Origin: Maniola hyperantus
Lineage: Eukaryota > Arthropoda > Insecta > Lepidoptera > Nymphalidae
NCBI RefSeq assembly: GCF_902806685.2
Contig: NC_048556.1
Coordinates: 3,720,001 to 3,784,000, forward strand
Reading direction: 5' to 3'
DNA: 64,000 nt
In this document: one piece after another, positions 30,801-41,350 of the stretch
Layout of the letters: the number at the start of each line of letters is the position of its first letter
Position numbering within the stretch: position 1 is the stretch's first letter
Notes under the pieces: model-generated
What the model was told of the DNA's origin: nothing
Seen by the model: only the letters and a program-made list of their open reading frames with translations
Databases searched by the model: none
Translations under genes and position numbers: made by a program

Positions 30801-31284
30801 AGGACAAATCATCGAGGACAAATCATTCCTTCGAGCCCTAGGGCTCACCCCCAGGCAAGGGCGGATCCAGGGGGGGGGTCATGGGGGTCATGACCCCCCC
30901 CTGGGCTGCGTCCAGAACCTAGGTGGACCACTAATTAAAATTGTTAAACATAATGTTTTTTATATTTTTATATACCTAGATAGATATGTAAGTTCCTTCA
31001 ATAGGTACTTAATAAATTTAATATAATATTTTGTATGATGGCAAAAACATTATGTTCTAGCGAACAAACGCATTCAAAATTTGAATTTTACCGCGCCACC
31101 GCTACCTTTCATCGAGATGTCACATTTCGTGTGACGTTCTTCAATAATTGAAGAACATCACACGACACTTGCCCAGGGCCCACGATTGATTGGGGCCCAG
31201 TAGTCCCTGCCAGATCACCAATTCTGGCATTTATCTATATCGTAATACAATATTGCTGACATTTATCTTTTCTTTTTTTGTAAA

Positions 31285-31935
31285 TAATGTCATAAATTTT
31301 GCGCTCGCTTCGCTCGCACGTTCTGTTCATTACGATTACAAATCCCTTCCGAGATGCAAGCTATCACTGAGTAGTACCTACCTACCTACATTTGGCCGTG
31401 AAAAAGTACCTAACAAGATGATAGACAGACAGAAATTTCGCGCTCGCTTCGCTCGCGCTTTTGCTCTGTATTAGTTGTTGCCCGCCCGCAACCTTGTCCG
31501 CATTGATTTAGGTTTTCAAAACACCGTAGGAACTCTTTGATTTTCCTCATAAAAAGTGTATGCCGGTTTCCGGGATGAAAGCTTTCTCTGTGTAGTACCT
31601 GGTCAAAAAAATAGACCGTCAAATGGTAACAGATAAGTAGATAGACACGCTTTCGCATTTATAATATTAGTAGCTACCTTATGATTTTTTCGTAAAAATA
31701 TGAAAAATTTCGCGCTCGCTTCGCTCGCGTTTTTACTTTATATTGGTTGATGCCCGCAACTTCGTCCACATAGATTTAGTTTTTTAAAATTTCCGTGAGA
31801 ACCCTTTAATTTTCCGGGATAAAAAGCCGTTTCCGAGTGTAAACTATCTCTGAATAGTACCAAATTTTGATTTAGAATATGGACTTTAAAAAGATAACAG
31901 ATAGATAGAAACATTAGCATTTATAATACGTCTAG
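31285..31935 (-). repeat. Tandem Helitron-like array with GCGCTCGCTTCGCTCGC blocks
   Basis: The palindromic block GCGCTCGCTTCGCTCGC starts at 31301, 31440 and 31712. The second and third each precede a minus-strand Helitron-like body (GTTG(A)TGCCCGC...CTTTGATTTTCC / CTTTAATTTTCC...CATTTATAATA). The 2-to-3 spacing is 272 bp; the first unit is shortened to 139 bp. Confidence 0.7.
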
Positions 31936-32061
31936 AACGTGACTTAGCTGCTTTCTTTGCCTATTCCAAGAAAATAGTACCTACCTACTGAGTCTGTCAA
32001 GATCATAGGGGCCCCGTTATTCTAATGTGCCCAGGGCCTCCAATAGGTTAAAGACGGCCCT

Positions 32062-32139
32062 GCGTGCGGGTGTGCGGGGCGTCCCCCCCCCCCCAACCCC
32101 CGCTCGTCATTACCCCGATTACCAACTCGACCTGTCGCA
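32062..32139. mobile_element. GC-rich MITE, right half
   Basis: GTGCGGGTGTGCGGGGCGTC, a C12 run, and CCCGATTACCAACTCGACCT with GTCGC correspond to the right half of the GACAGGTCGAGATGGC family. Confidence 0.65.
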
Positions 32140-32238
32140 AGAGGTCGAGATGTTGTGACTTGACCACGACTATGTGACCCCCCCCTGGCACCAAAGCTGG
32201 ATCCGCCCTTGCCCCCAGGCGTGACGCTGTAGCGACCA

Positions 32239-32419
32239 GTACCCGTAGTACAAAATTTTACGTCTCACCAAACCAAACCAAATTCGAGAGTCGAAATACT
32301 TCCGCGTTACAGTAAACTGGATCTTAAATGCCTTGAATTGAAGTCAAATATTCAATGCCACTGATTTTAATTTGGCAATGTTTCGTTTGGTGAGACGTAA
32401 AATCTTGTACTACGGGTAC
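32239..32419. mobile_element. 181-bp MITE with 35-bp terminal inverted repeats
   Basis: Arms 32239-32273 and 32385-32419 (GTACCCGTAGTACAA...) differ at one position. A second copy, diverged, is at 38246-38531 with a longer interior; both share CTTCCGCGTTACAGTAAACT. It lies 20 bp from the hAT-type element's target duplication. Confidence 0.85.
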
Positions 32420-32984
32420 AGTAGTACCTACGCAGCAGTCATTCCGAAACAACACAAGTAAGTACTACAACTCTATACAACGTCTGTACAACACTTAGCA
32501 CAGGATGTTCTATCGTAATTCAAGCTATAAAACAATTAAACAACAATCGCAACCCGCCGCGGCGACACGCGGTCATTATGGCCCCAAATCCACCGTAATT
32601 GCTAACCGCGATGCGATACATAGCGCCCCTAACCCTTACTTAAACGGTGACCGGTTTGACCCATTGTTTTAGGGCTGAACAATTTTGAAACAATAGAAAT
32701 TATAAAAAAAATTACTAATTCTCTTTGATATATTTTTTTGTATTATATTTACATAGAATTATTAATACCGAATTACGCTAGAATATTGTGAAATCATAAA
32801 TTCATACGAATTTTACCTCCAACACAGTGTCATCGACTTATTTTAACAACTTATTTTTATTTTAGTATCAACGATAATGGAGAACGACGGCTATTGTGTT
32901 GACTGGCCTAACCACTAAGTCTACATTTCTTCAGATGAGCTTGACTCATCAACAAATTATATTGATAACTATTAGTATCACAAC

Positions 32985-33185
32985 CTATATTATAAATGCG
33001 AAAGTGTGTTTGTTTGTTAGTTTATTGGTTTGTTCGTTTATCCTTCAATTACGTCGCAACAGAGTAACGGATTGATGCGATTTTCGCATTATAGTTAAGA
33101 CCTGGAGAGTGACATAGGCTACTTTTTATCTCGGAAAATCAAAGAGTTCCCACGGGATTTAAAAAAAATTGAATGCACGCGTAAG
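32985..33185 (+). mobile_element. Helitron-like element, GTTTGTTTG family
   Basis: TATATTATAAATGCGAAAGT, GTTCGTTTATCCTTCAATTA, AAGACCTGGAGAGTGACATA, and AAGAGTTCCCACGGGATT. It stops near CACGCGTAAG without a CTAG end. Confidence 0.65.
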
Positions 33186-33189
33186 TAAA

Positions 33190-33410
33190 AATGTTGTGAA
33201 AACAAAATTTCACTATCGACAGCCCTAAACACATTCCCATTGTTTTCCAAGCCACAAAATAAGCCATTGCTGACCGCCCCTTGGCAGGGGATGTCGATAT
33301 CCAATTGAAACCGCATGATTGCGACCATTCTGCTCGAATGTCTCAACTTTAATATAGCCCCAAATGATGGTTGATGTATTGACCCTATAGTCTGCATCTG
33401 CAGGGTTTTG
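33190..33410. other. Unassigned non-repeat segment with a minus-strand open frame
   Basis: A minus-strand frame of about 92 residues includes FQLDIDIPCQGAVSNGLFCG and GNVFRAVDSEIL. CCTGCAG just before its Met could be an acceptor, but no convincing donor follows. It is not seen elsewhere in the window. Recorded as sequence of unknown nature; a coding exon is possible but poorly supported. Confidence 0.2.
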
Positions 33411-33419
33411 TTTTGCTTT

Positions 33420-33500
33420 TTAGGGTTCTGTCACCTCAAAAGGAATAAACTGGCCAAGTGCGAGTCGGACTCGCGCACGAAGATTTCCGTACCATATATT
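33420..33500. mobile_element. Joined termini of the 'GGTTCCGTACC' family
   Basis: TTTTAGGGTTCTGTCACCTC (start) is followed within 25 bp by GGCCAAGTGCGAGTCGGACT (reversed end). The interior is deleted. Confidence 0.6.
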
Positions 33501-33660
33501 TATTATTATAAATGCGAAAGTGTGTTTGTTTGTTGGTTTGTTGGTCTGTCCTTCAATCACGTCGAAACCGAGCAACGGATCGACGTGGTTTTTTTGCATC
33601 GGTAGGTATAGTTAGGTCTGGAGAGTGGCATAGGCTACTTTTTATCAGCTAGTTATCTAT
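33500..33660 (+). mobile_element. Helitron-like element, GTTTGTTTG family, 3' truncated
   Basis: TATTATTATAAATGCGAAAG, GGTCTGTCCTTCAATCACGT, GGTCTGGAGAGTGGCATAGG. Truncated at about CTTTTTATCAGCTAG. Confidence 0.65.
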
Positions 33661-33814
33661 AAAATCACGTTTGTTATATCCCCCCTCCCCCTGTTACCCC
33701 TTACATATTTATTTATTCTTTTTTTAGTATTTGTAGTTATAGCGGCAAAAGAAATACTTACTTCATCTGTGAAAATTTCAACGGTCTAACTATCACGGTT
33801 CATGAGATACAGCC

Positions 33815-34070
33815 TGGTGACTGTCTGACTGACTGACTGACAGATCTATCAACGCACAGCTCAAAATGTTCGACTTCCGCTAAGAAAGGATTTGTGAAAA
33901 TTCTATCCCTGGTATAGTGGTAAATTAAAACTACGTGACTATTCATAAACACTTGTAAAAAGTTTACATGAATAAAAAAACATTATATTCTATTCTATTC
34001 TATTCCTAAGGGTGTAAAGTAGGGGTAAAGCGTGGTCCACGCGGACGAAGTAGCGGGCATAAGGTAGTGA
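33815..34070 (+). mobile_element. Helitron-like GACT copy holding a retroposon insertion
   Basis: The Helitron-like body (GACTGACTGACTGACAGATC ... GCTAAGAAAGGATTTGTGAA) is broken at 33911 and resumes at 34007 (AAGGGTGTAAAGTAGGGGT), ending CGCGGACGAAGTAGCGGGCA. The insert 33911-33995 is the (ATTCT)n-tailed retroposon. ATTCTATCCCT (33900-33910) and ATTCTATTCCT (33996-34006) are the target duplication. Confidence 0.75.
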
Positions 34071-34095
34071 ACAATAATATATTAATAATGTCCAT

Positions 34096-34394
34096 TACAT
34101 AGTATAAAATAAAGTCGCTTCCCGCGTCTGTATGTATGTATGAACGCGTAGATCTTTTAAACTACGCAACGGATTTTAATGCGGTTGCGGTCACCAATAG
34201 ATAGAGTGATTCAAGAGGAAGGTTTATAGGTATAGTTTAATTGTCAAAAAATTAGAGATCCCTAGGGAAATTGAAATAATGTGAATTAGGTCGGAAATAA
34301 TCCTCTCTATTTGAGAGTTTCCGAGGCGTGCGATAGCATAATACATGTCATATTAGTATATACATTGCACCCATGCGAAGCCGGGGCGGGTTGC
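34096..34394 (+). mobile_element. Helitron-like element, AAAGTCGCTTCCC family, complete
   Basis: It runs from TAGTATAAAATAAAGTCGCT to GAAGCCGGGGCGGGTTGCTAG followed by T, a CTAG end. A terminal fragment of the same family is at 39770-39790 (GCCGGGGCGGATCGCTAG). It shares ending rules with the other Helitron-like families but not sequence. Confidence 0.7.
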
Positions 34395-34650
34395 TAGTTT
34401 TATAATAAATCCATACCCTCTTGAGACAGGCAAAGCCGAGGTCGAATTAAGTAAACACCATTCACTATCAACTTCCCTAAATCAAATTCTAATACAAAAT
34501 CCGTCGGATTAGTTCGTCCCGCAAATATTTACCGCGCCGTGATTAAAATATTAGAGTGGACATCGCTGTTTGCTTTGAAGACGGTATTGCGTGGCATAAG
34601 TAGGTATAACTATAATCCTAATCCTAATCATTATCCTAATATTTAATACT

Positions 34651-34872
34651 AGATGATGCCCGCGACTTCATCCGCGTGGATTAAGAATTTTAAAAAACCT
34701 GTGGGAACTCTTTGATTTTCCGGGATTTAGCCTATGTCCTTCCCCGGGATGCAAGCTATCTGTGTACCAAATTTCGTCAAAATCGGTTCAATGGATAGAC
34801 CGTGAAAGGCTAGCAGAGAGACAGATAGACAGATAGACAGACACACTTTCGCATTTATAATATTAGTATGGA
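34651..34872 (-). mobile_element. Helitron-like element, GTCT family, complete
   Basis: It starts CTAGATGATGCCCGCGACTT and ends TTTATAATATTAGTATGGA, the inverse of TCCATACTAATATTATAAA. It contains GAAAGGCTAGCAGAGAGACA and a GACAGATA tract. Confidence 0.75.
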
Positions 34873-35071
34873 TTATAAATGTGGATGTTTGGATGTTTGT
34901 TACTCAATCACGCAAAAACTGCTAGACGGATTTGATCACAAGAAATTAATCTTGACCTTTGGTCGGCACTTTGTTTATAAAGACAAATAAAATAAATAAG
35001 AAAACGAAATCGTCAAATTTATTTTTGTCTCAAGGCAAAATAAATCTTATTGCGATGGGAGTTATTGGAAG

Positions 35072-35140
35072 TCAATGATAGCCTAGTGGTTAAGACGCGT
35101 TGACATCCTAGTTAGAAGTCCGGGTTCAATCCCGGCTTTT
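35072..35140 (+). mobile_element. SINE family A, tRNA-like head
   Basis: AATGATAGCCTAGTGGTTAA (A box) and CCGGGTTCAATCCCGGC (B box). The body is lost. Confidence 0.65.
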
Positions 35141-35399
35141 TCAGAATTATGCACTTGCTTTATGAGGGCACAGCTCGGTGCTTTCTTCATACAAACTTAG
35201 GTCTTCATGCCCTAACTCTCATAGCCCGATGAGACGGCAATCCAACACAACCGGAGAAAGAGGAGTAGGAAACTATTACCGCGTAATATTACCTGTCAGA
35301 CCAGCATAGCGCCTCGTCTCGATACCTGAGAAAAAAAACACAATTAATATGCTTCTGTGTTTTGTGACATTAATCACTACGATTCGGTTAAACGGATGA

Positions 35400-35570
35400 G
35401 TCTTTAAGAATCCCGTAGAAACATTTGATTTTCCGGGATAAAAAGTATTCCCCGGGATGTAAGCTAACTCTGTACCAAATTTCGTCAAAATCGATTAAAC
35501 TGTTAGGCCGTAAAAAGCTAGCAGACAGACAGACACACTTTCGCATTAATAATATTAGTATGGATAATAT
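35400..35570 (-). mobile_element. Helitron-like element, GTCT family
   Basis: AAGAATCCCGTAGAAACATT, GGGATGTAAGCTAACTCTGT, CAGACAGACAGACACACTTT and TAATATTAGTATGGA. The CTAG hairpin end is missing. Confidence 0.7.
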
Positions 35571-35941
35571 CTTGTCTTAGACGTGTTGATTGATGACTAG
35601 ATGTGACCAAGAAAGGGCATCGCAACATACAGCCTAGAGATAACAGTATAATAAAACCGTCAAGCTACATCGATAGCTCTATACGCGTTAGGGTTTTTTT
35701 CAAAAAACACAGCTCAATAAGGCATGAGATGTACGATAATGGGGCAGATACTGAAATATTCTTCTGTATTCTAAGTTAGAGATAAACACTACAATTCCTT
35801 TCGCACCTGACAAAGATCTTGTATACTGGATGTGGCATGGTGGTAACTAAATCAGGGTTGGAATTCATACAAATCTTAATTTTTAATGCTCAGTTAAAGA
35901 AGGGTCTTTTTAAAGTTCTGATGATAAAATTATAGGCAAAG

Positions 35942-36071
35942 TGCATAACTAAGCTCCTGCGGGTGCGGGAGGGGACAGTTGTCACAAGTTGATGAATCAC
36001 TGAGCTCTCGCGTCACGTCATCACACCCCTCCCGCACCGCTCTACTACCGCAGGAACCTACTCAGTTATGC
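35942..36071. mobile_element. 130-bp MITE with GCATAACT termini
   Basis: The left GCATAACTAAGCTCCTGCGG with GTGCGGGAGGGG is inverse to the right CCCTCCCGCACCG ... CCGCAGGAACCTACTCAGTTATGC, which has a small insert. Non-coding. Confidence 0.75.
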
Positions 36072-36079
36072 GTCATGCC

Positions 36080-37095
36080 TGTAGGAATCTTTATAGTTTC
36101 GTTTTATATGAACTTGACGTTATTATTCTTTAGAAAGGTGAGTTACAGTGACCAATTCTACATGTTATTCAAATTCAATCACTGCGAAATAACAAAAACC
36201 CGTTAAACGTTTATCTTCTACAATGAAAAGCCAAATCAAGACGTCATTATTAGTTCCAAAATTAATAATGAAACATCTATATGTATAGGTACTGTACAGT
36301 ATCTTTACGCTTACCGGTTTACCGCTTACGGCTTTATCGGTGTGAAATTTTGTAGATAATATGTTCTAGAAATTAATATCTGTGTAAAAAATGTGTAATT
36401 TTAAAGTTACACAGGCTTGACATTTACATAAAAATCTCTACAAAGAAGAGAATAGAATAGAATTAATTTTATTAGCTGATTCAACATAATATATTGAACA
36501 CTAAACATATGTTTGGAGCGCGCTACGTATAAACTATTAACTTTTATTACATATTAACAAAATCTGTTTTGTCAAAAGCCACAAGAACGCTTCCGAGCGC
36601 ACCATATGAGATATCACATCTAGTATCTCTACATCAATGACCTAGACCATTTTCAAAGTCTACGACCTCCCCGGCGGTAAATGAATAATTCACAACGGTC
36701 CAGTAAGTACTGGCTACATTATTAATAAGCGCCGAAGTCGGAACGCATCTCGGTCTACCTAGACTGCGGAATGTTGATCTGTGATGTATGACCACTCGAT
36801 TTTCATACATTCATTAATTATTATATTTTTAACCATCATAGAATACGTCCAACGATTTTTATTATACGCACTAGATGTGTCATTCTTAACAAAAATAACA
36901 ATAATAATGTCGCTCGATGATTTTGCTTGTATTAAGATATACTGCGAACTTGCTAGTTTTTGTTAGGAATGACCTTGTTTGAGGGAATGACCCATCTAGT
37001 GCGTAGTAACATAGAGGTTGTTGAATAGGTCGATTTGTTGTTGTTGAAATAATGAAAATCCTTTGGCATGGGCTTCGATCTTTTTACACTATAAT
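36080..37095. other. No recognisable gene or repeat
   Basis: 36450-36470 has GAGAATAGAATAGAATT, possibly an old (ATTCT)n tail in reverse. Otherwise nothing named. Confidence 0.35.
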
Positions 37096-37111
37096 TTTTT
37101 TTTAAATACCA

Positions 37112-37340
37112 GCTGATGCCCGCGACTTCGTCCGCGTGGGATTAGGTTTTTAAAAATCCCATGGAATCCCTTTGATTTTCCGAGGAAATGTAACTTATAT
37201 TAAGTAGGTATGTCATTCTTCAAGTCTTTAACTACCTAACTATATCCACCCGAAAAATCGCTTCAATCCGTTGCTCTGTTGCGACGTGGTTGAAGGACAA
37301 ACCAACAAACAAACACAATTTCGCATTTATATATTGATAG
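37112..37340 (-). mobile_element. Helitron-like element, GTTTGTTTG family
   Basis: CTGATGCCCGCGACTTCGTC, CCGCGTGGGATTAGGTTTTT, AACTATATCCACCCGAAAAA, GTGGTTGAAGGACAAACCAA and CGCATTTATATATTGAT. Confidence 0.7.
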
Positions 37341-37610
37341 TGACTAGTGACGTACCAAAGATATTAGTTGCATAGCAATAAATGAAACAATGCATTATAA
37401 AAGAAAGCCGTTTAAACAATACGTAAGTCGGTTAAAATTGAAGTTAATTTCCTAACGTTAAAACCTACAACCATTAACTTAACGCACGCTTTCACGTGCT
37501 CAGTCAAAGGAATAAGTTTAAAGACCTAGGCATAAAGAAGCCTTAAACACCGTTTAAACTATAAGTAGGTACCATTTCATGAATAGGTTAACACGTCATC
37601 TATACAACTG

Positions 37611-37660
37611 ACACAGTATGCGGAAGAAAGTAATGTACATCGACATTTAGAAGGGGACTA
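37611..37660. mobile_element. ACAGTACGCGGC MITE, terminal fragment
   Basis: ACACAGTATGCGGAAGAAAG and AATGTACATCGACATTTAGA; cut at about 37660, where CTAGTTGACCTCCACGGCTT starts. That junction looks like a CTAG-type insertion or a deletion edge. Confidence 0.55.
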
Positions 37661-38059
37661 GTTGACCTCCACGGCTTCGCTCGGATTTTTTTTTTCAAAC
37701 CCGCAATGTAAGTATATAGCGTGCAAAACTGGGATCAAAATCCCACCTACGACGCGGCATTGACTCCGAGTGGCCTACTTACGCAACGTTCGTTGACCTC
37801 TACCATCAGTTAGATGTTTTATTTGCAATATATCGTGAACTTTTACAAGATATAGGATATAATTTTTATTCTCGTTTTTTTGTGGTATCATGATCAGTGT
37901 TTTCACCTGTCTTCGTTTTTGGTAGAGTTCTGGTTACACCCTGTATTTGCACCAACCATTCGCGTTAGCGCGAATGTGCGGAACGATACGAATGCCGCCA
38001 GCCACACAGTTCGTGATATCACGAATCATTTCCCAATCCCGACAGTGGAGTCGAACCGA

Positions 38060-38230
38060 GAGAGAGACTTCTACAATACTACTACGGTTCAGGGTACTAG
38101 CTGAAAATCAGCGCTGTATGTTCTTGTGCATCAAAGCATACAGCATAATGCTGAGCTGGGACCCTTTTTCGGGTAATGCCATACCTGACAGTTTGTTCCG
38201 GCGCTTCTTTTGCTTGAAGCACGTTGGGCT
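38060..38230 (+). mobile_element. Unclassified repeat, GGGTACTAGCTGAAAATCAG
   Basis: GGTTCAGGGTACTAGCTGAA, TCAGCGCTGTATG and GAGCTGGGACCC resemble a 3' untranslated region of a lepidopteran retroelement by general familiarity. No copy elsewhere in the window confirms it. Confidence 0.3.
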
Positions 38231-38245
38231 TATGCAGTATGCTCA

Positions 38246-38531
38246 GTACGCTTAGTACGAGATTTTATGTCTCACCAACGTTGATAGTATTAGAGTGCCG
38301 AAACACTTCCGCGTTACAGTAAACTGGATCTTAACTGTCTCGTTTTAAATCTCAAGTTTGTCTACACATCTACAGCCAGCACTCCAAGCGGAAACGTTGC
38401 GAAATTAAAATCAGTGGCATTGAGTTTGTGACATCAATTCAAGGCTCTTTAGGTCCATTTTACTTTGGCGTTATTGTGTTTCGACTCTCCAATTCTATGG
38501 TGAGACGTAGACTCTTATATACTAAGCGTAC
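38246..38531. mobile_element. MITE related to 32239-32419, longer interior
   Basis: Ends GTACGCTTAGTACGAGATTT and the inverse ACTCTTATATACTAAGCGTAC, both with GTCTCACC inside. It shares CTTCCGCGTTACAGTAAACT and AAATCAGTGGCATTGA-like blocks (inverse in the short copy) with 32239-32419. Confidence 0.75.
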
Positions 38532-39237
38532 AGGTGAAAGAAGCGTCGGAATAACCAGTAGGGCGATTTCGTAAAACCTGCATCAATCATTGTTACAATC
38601 TCAATTGTTGTGGTGATTGGTTGGATTTGTGCTACTCTTGTTGCAACAATGCATTGTAGCCAATAGTGAGCGAGCGCCAACCAATTATTTATTTATTATT
38701 TATTTATTATTACATTACAAACAATATACACTAACAGTCTTAACCAAAGCGTGTACATGCAAAGTTATTACAGCTATTAATTAATTATTAATATAATTAA
38801 TCAGAGGTGATCGCGATCGTGACATTGTAGCTGTCATTCTACCACAATCGCGCAGCAGGCTATACACCATCTCTTAGTTATAAGATGTGATGTGTGGCAC
38901 AGTTTGGAAAATAAACGACTTTTCTTCCTTTCTTTTACAATATTAAATGTACATTATAGAGAACCAAAAGAAAATGAAAGAAGCTTCCAGTTCCTATCAT
39001 ATAACATAGCTGGCTAGGCTAACAAGGTGTCGGGTATCTGTTTATCTTAGCTTATCGCCGCAGCTCGCGAGATAATTGGCTAATTGCGTTCCCCTGTAAA
39101 CATATACAGACACTGGCTTTGTTTGCTATAATAACGAGAGAATGTCTACTCAAATAGATTGTTTCCAAGTTCCAACTTTACAAGTGTAAGGTTACTTAGG
39201 CGTTTTAGAACGGACTTAGTTGACTGCATATTTAGGT

Positions 39238-39595
39238 ATTATTCCTATACTAGTGCGCGAAGGCGCGATTGAAATTCCCAAACACCAGAATTTCAATCGT
39301 GAGGATGGCTTTAAACTAGCAATTATGGGGAGTCTTGTGTGTATCAGTGATAGAATTATGCCAACCAAGACAGCAGCGTACAACATTGTATTTTGCCGGA
39401 CAGCTCGTGAAGTTCCAGCGAATAGAACAAGAAAGAGGGTAGTTCGCTCGAACTTCATCTCTCGCAGCACTGCAGTCCCGTCGTGACCACGATCAGTGCA
39501 ACTGGGTTGAAATATCGACAAATAAAAACATCAAATTAATCGTGGTATGTACCCGTTATATACATAAAAATATGTCGTTAAACCACGAAATATAT
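39238..39595 (+). mobile_element. Penelope-like retroelement remnant, C-terminus and 3' UTR
   Basis: The frame encodes REGAIEIPKHQNFNREDGF followed by KL and stops at 39484. The (I/L)REAIEI..H.NFNREDG motif near the C-terminus is characteristic of Penelope-like proteins beyond the GIY-YIG endonuclease. After the stop comes GTTGAAATATCGACAAATAA and CCCGTTATATACAT, shared with 29790-29870. The upstream reverse transcriptase and catalytic endonuclease parts are absent, so it is inactive. Confidence 0.6.
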
Positions 39596-39677
39596 GGATT
39601 TCGAAAAGTTCCTCCGCCAATTTTGTCTGTCGGTGCGCGCTAATCTCAGAAACTAAAGTTTATAAAGGTTTTATTTG

Positions 39678-39755
39678 CAGTGATAGCCTTGTAATTAAGA
39701 CATCGGCTTCCATTCGGCGGTTCTGAGGTACGATTCCTCTAACTTTTTGGAGTTC
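39678..39755 (+). mobile_element. SINE family A, degraded head
   Basis: GTGATAGCCTTGTAATTAAG, TTCGGCGGTTCTGAGG and ACGATTCCTCTAACTTTTTG keep the family's order with many changes. Confidence 0.55.
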
Positions 39756-40089
39756 ATATATATGTAGATGCCGGGGCGGATCGCTAGTTATTATTATGTA
39801 TTTGGAATAAGATCTTCGCAGCGCCCTCTCCGACAAATGACTCGGTAATATGCCCATCTGTATGCGCGGCGGGAAGCCTTCCTATATTACTGCAAGCCTG
39901 GTAATACTGCCTGATGCTTGCCATTGCAATATGAGCCTTATTTTTAAAGTAATAAGCGTAGGGAGGTAAGAAGTAAGAAGTCTAAGACTTGTGTTTCGCA
40001 CTTTTGTGCTTAGTATTGAAAACCTAGAAATTTCATATTTTTGTGACTTTTAATTTTTTTTTTATATTTTTCAGCCTTTATCTTTTACT

Positions 40090-40142
40090 AGCTGATGCCC
40101 GCGACTTCGTCCTCGTGGAATTAGGTTTTTTAAAAATCCCGG
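40090..40142 (-). mobile_element. Helitron-like terminal fragment
   Basis: CTAGCTGATGCCCGCGACTT, CCTCGTGGAATTAGG and AAAAATCCCGGGGGAA are the reversed hairpin/CTAG end. A SINE A body begins right after. Confidence 0.65.
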
Positions 40143-40145
40143 GGG

Positions 40146-40382
40146 AACCTGTAACTTTTAGGAGTTATGTGAGTTAAAAGTAACTGAATATACTTAACTA
40201 ACTTGCTTTAACGGTGAAGGAAAATATAGGAAACCTGCATCAGCTGCATGCCCGACAGTTCCCCATAATGTTCTCAAAGGTGTGCCAGCGTGGTGGAGTG
40301 TGGCTAAACCCTTCTTATTCTGAGAGGAGACCGTGCTCAGTACTGAGCAGGCAATGGGTTGATCATGATGATGATGATGGTC
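40146..40382 (+). mobile_element. SINE family A, body and (TGA)n tail
   Basis: AACTTTTAGGAGTTATGTGA, ACGGTGAAGGAAAATATAGG, GAGAGGAGACCGTGCTCAGT and GGGTTGATCATGATGATGAT. The tRNA-like head is missing; the copy is fused to the Helitron-like fragment. Confidence 0.75.
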
Positions 40383-40799
40383 CAATTCTATGATTCCAAC
40401 TGATTTTGTAACGGAAGTAAAAACGTTTAATTTTTTAAAATAGCAACGTGAATGGTAGGAAGTTAAAATCAATGGCAACATTAGCATGTCGACAAGCCGT
40501 TCGGAAACGGTGCGCGAGTGATATAAAATGCCAAATGACAGGTCGCGGGTGTCGACAATAGCGCGGGGCCTGTCGAGCGACGCGACGCGTTCCAAAACTG
40601 AATTCGATTACGGTTTATGACGTTCGAATTTTGAACGCGCGAGACTACTAGATTTAAAGCTTTTGTTCGAAATCCAATTTACATAGGTAGGTACCTAAAT
40701 ATATTTAAAGTTGGCCATAAATAAAAAGCCCTTTCATAATATGATCCCCCCCCCCACTTGATATAGTATCTTACTTCGAAATTTGAAAATACTAATTAC

Positions 40800-41093
40800 T
40801 AATTATTATAGTTCATGACAAATTTTTTTTGTGTGATGTAACCACTCGTCTAACGTCGACTAAACACGTGAGTAAAGCCGGGACAGATATTATTTATTTA
40901 GAATGTAACCACCAATTCACGGTTTTCAGATTTTTCCCCGAGTGTCTGCTATAAGATCTACCTACCTGCCAAATTTCATGATTCTAGGTCGACGGGAAGT
41001 ACCCTGTAGATTTCTTGACAGACCGACAGACAGACAGACAACAAAGTGACCCTATAAGGGTTCCGGTTTTCCTCTTGAGGTACGGAACCCTAA
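40800..41093 (-). mobile_element. 'GGTTCCGTACC' element, minus strand
   Basis: It includes ACCACCAATTCACGGTTTTC, GCCAAATTTCATGATTCTAG, GACAGACAGACAACAAAGTG and ends TTGAGGTACGGAACCCTAAA. A stretch at 40845-40905 is not family sequence and may be an insertion. Confidence 0.7.
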
Positions 41094-41104
41094 AAATAGA
41101 CTAT

Positions 41105-41350
41105 TAGTTCTTCATACATCCTACCTAGCCAGCCCTACCTGCCCAGCGTGGTCAGTATGGGCATTACTTCTAATGAGCAGCGCCAACAGACAAAGGCCCC
41201 CAGTTCCCGGCAGCCCTGCTATTCCCGATTACGGTAAGGTGGTGGGGAGCGGGTGGATGAGGAAGGCTGAGGACCGTGTTTGGTGGCGTGCTCTTGGAAA
41301 GGCCTTTGTCCAGCAGTGGACGCAAACAGGCTGATGGATTGGATTGGATT
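41105..41350 (+). mobile_element. LINE 3' end with (ATTGG)n tail
   Basis: One frame encodes KVVGSGWMRKAEDRVWWRAL followed by GKAFVQQWTQTG and a stop at 41332-41334, the standard C-terminus of an RTE-like reverse transcriptase. The tail is ATGGATTGGATTGGATTGGA. Only the last part is kept. Confidence 0.75.

Larger units (their letters stand above)
30856..32211. mobile_element. 1356-bp hAT-type element with 8-bp target duplication
   Basis: Ends CAAGGGCGGATCCAG / CTGGATCCGCCCTTG are perfect 15-bp inverted repeats apart from a short offset (CTGGCACCAAAG) inside the right end. CCCCCAGG flanks at 30848-30855 and 32212-32219. It encodes no visible transposase. The interior carries the tandem Helitron-like copies and half of a GC-rich MITE, so it is a passenger-laden non-autonomous element. 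Confidence 0.85.

Noticed and set aside
39216..39521. 101-residue minus-strand frame
   Set aside because: It is antisense to the Penelope-like coding remnant, which has the recognisable motif.
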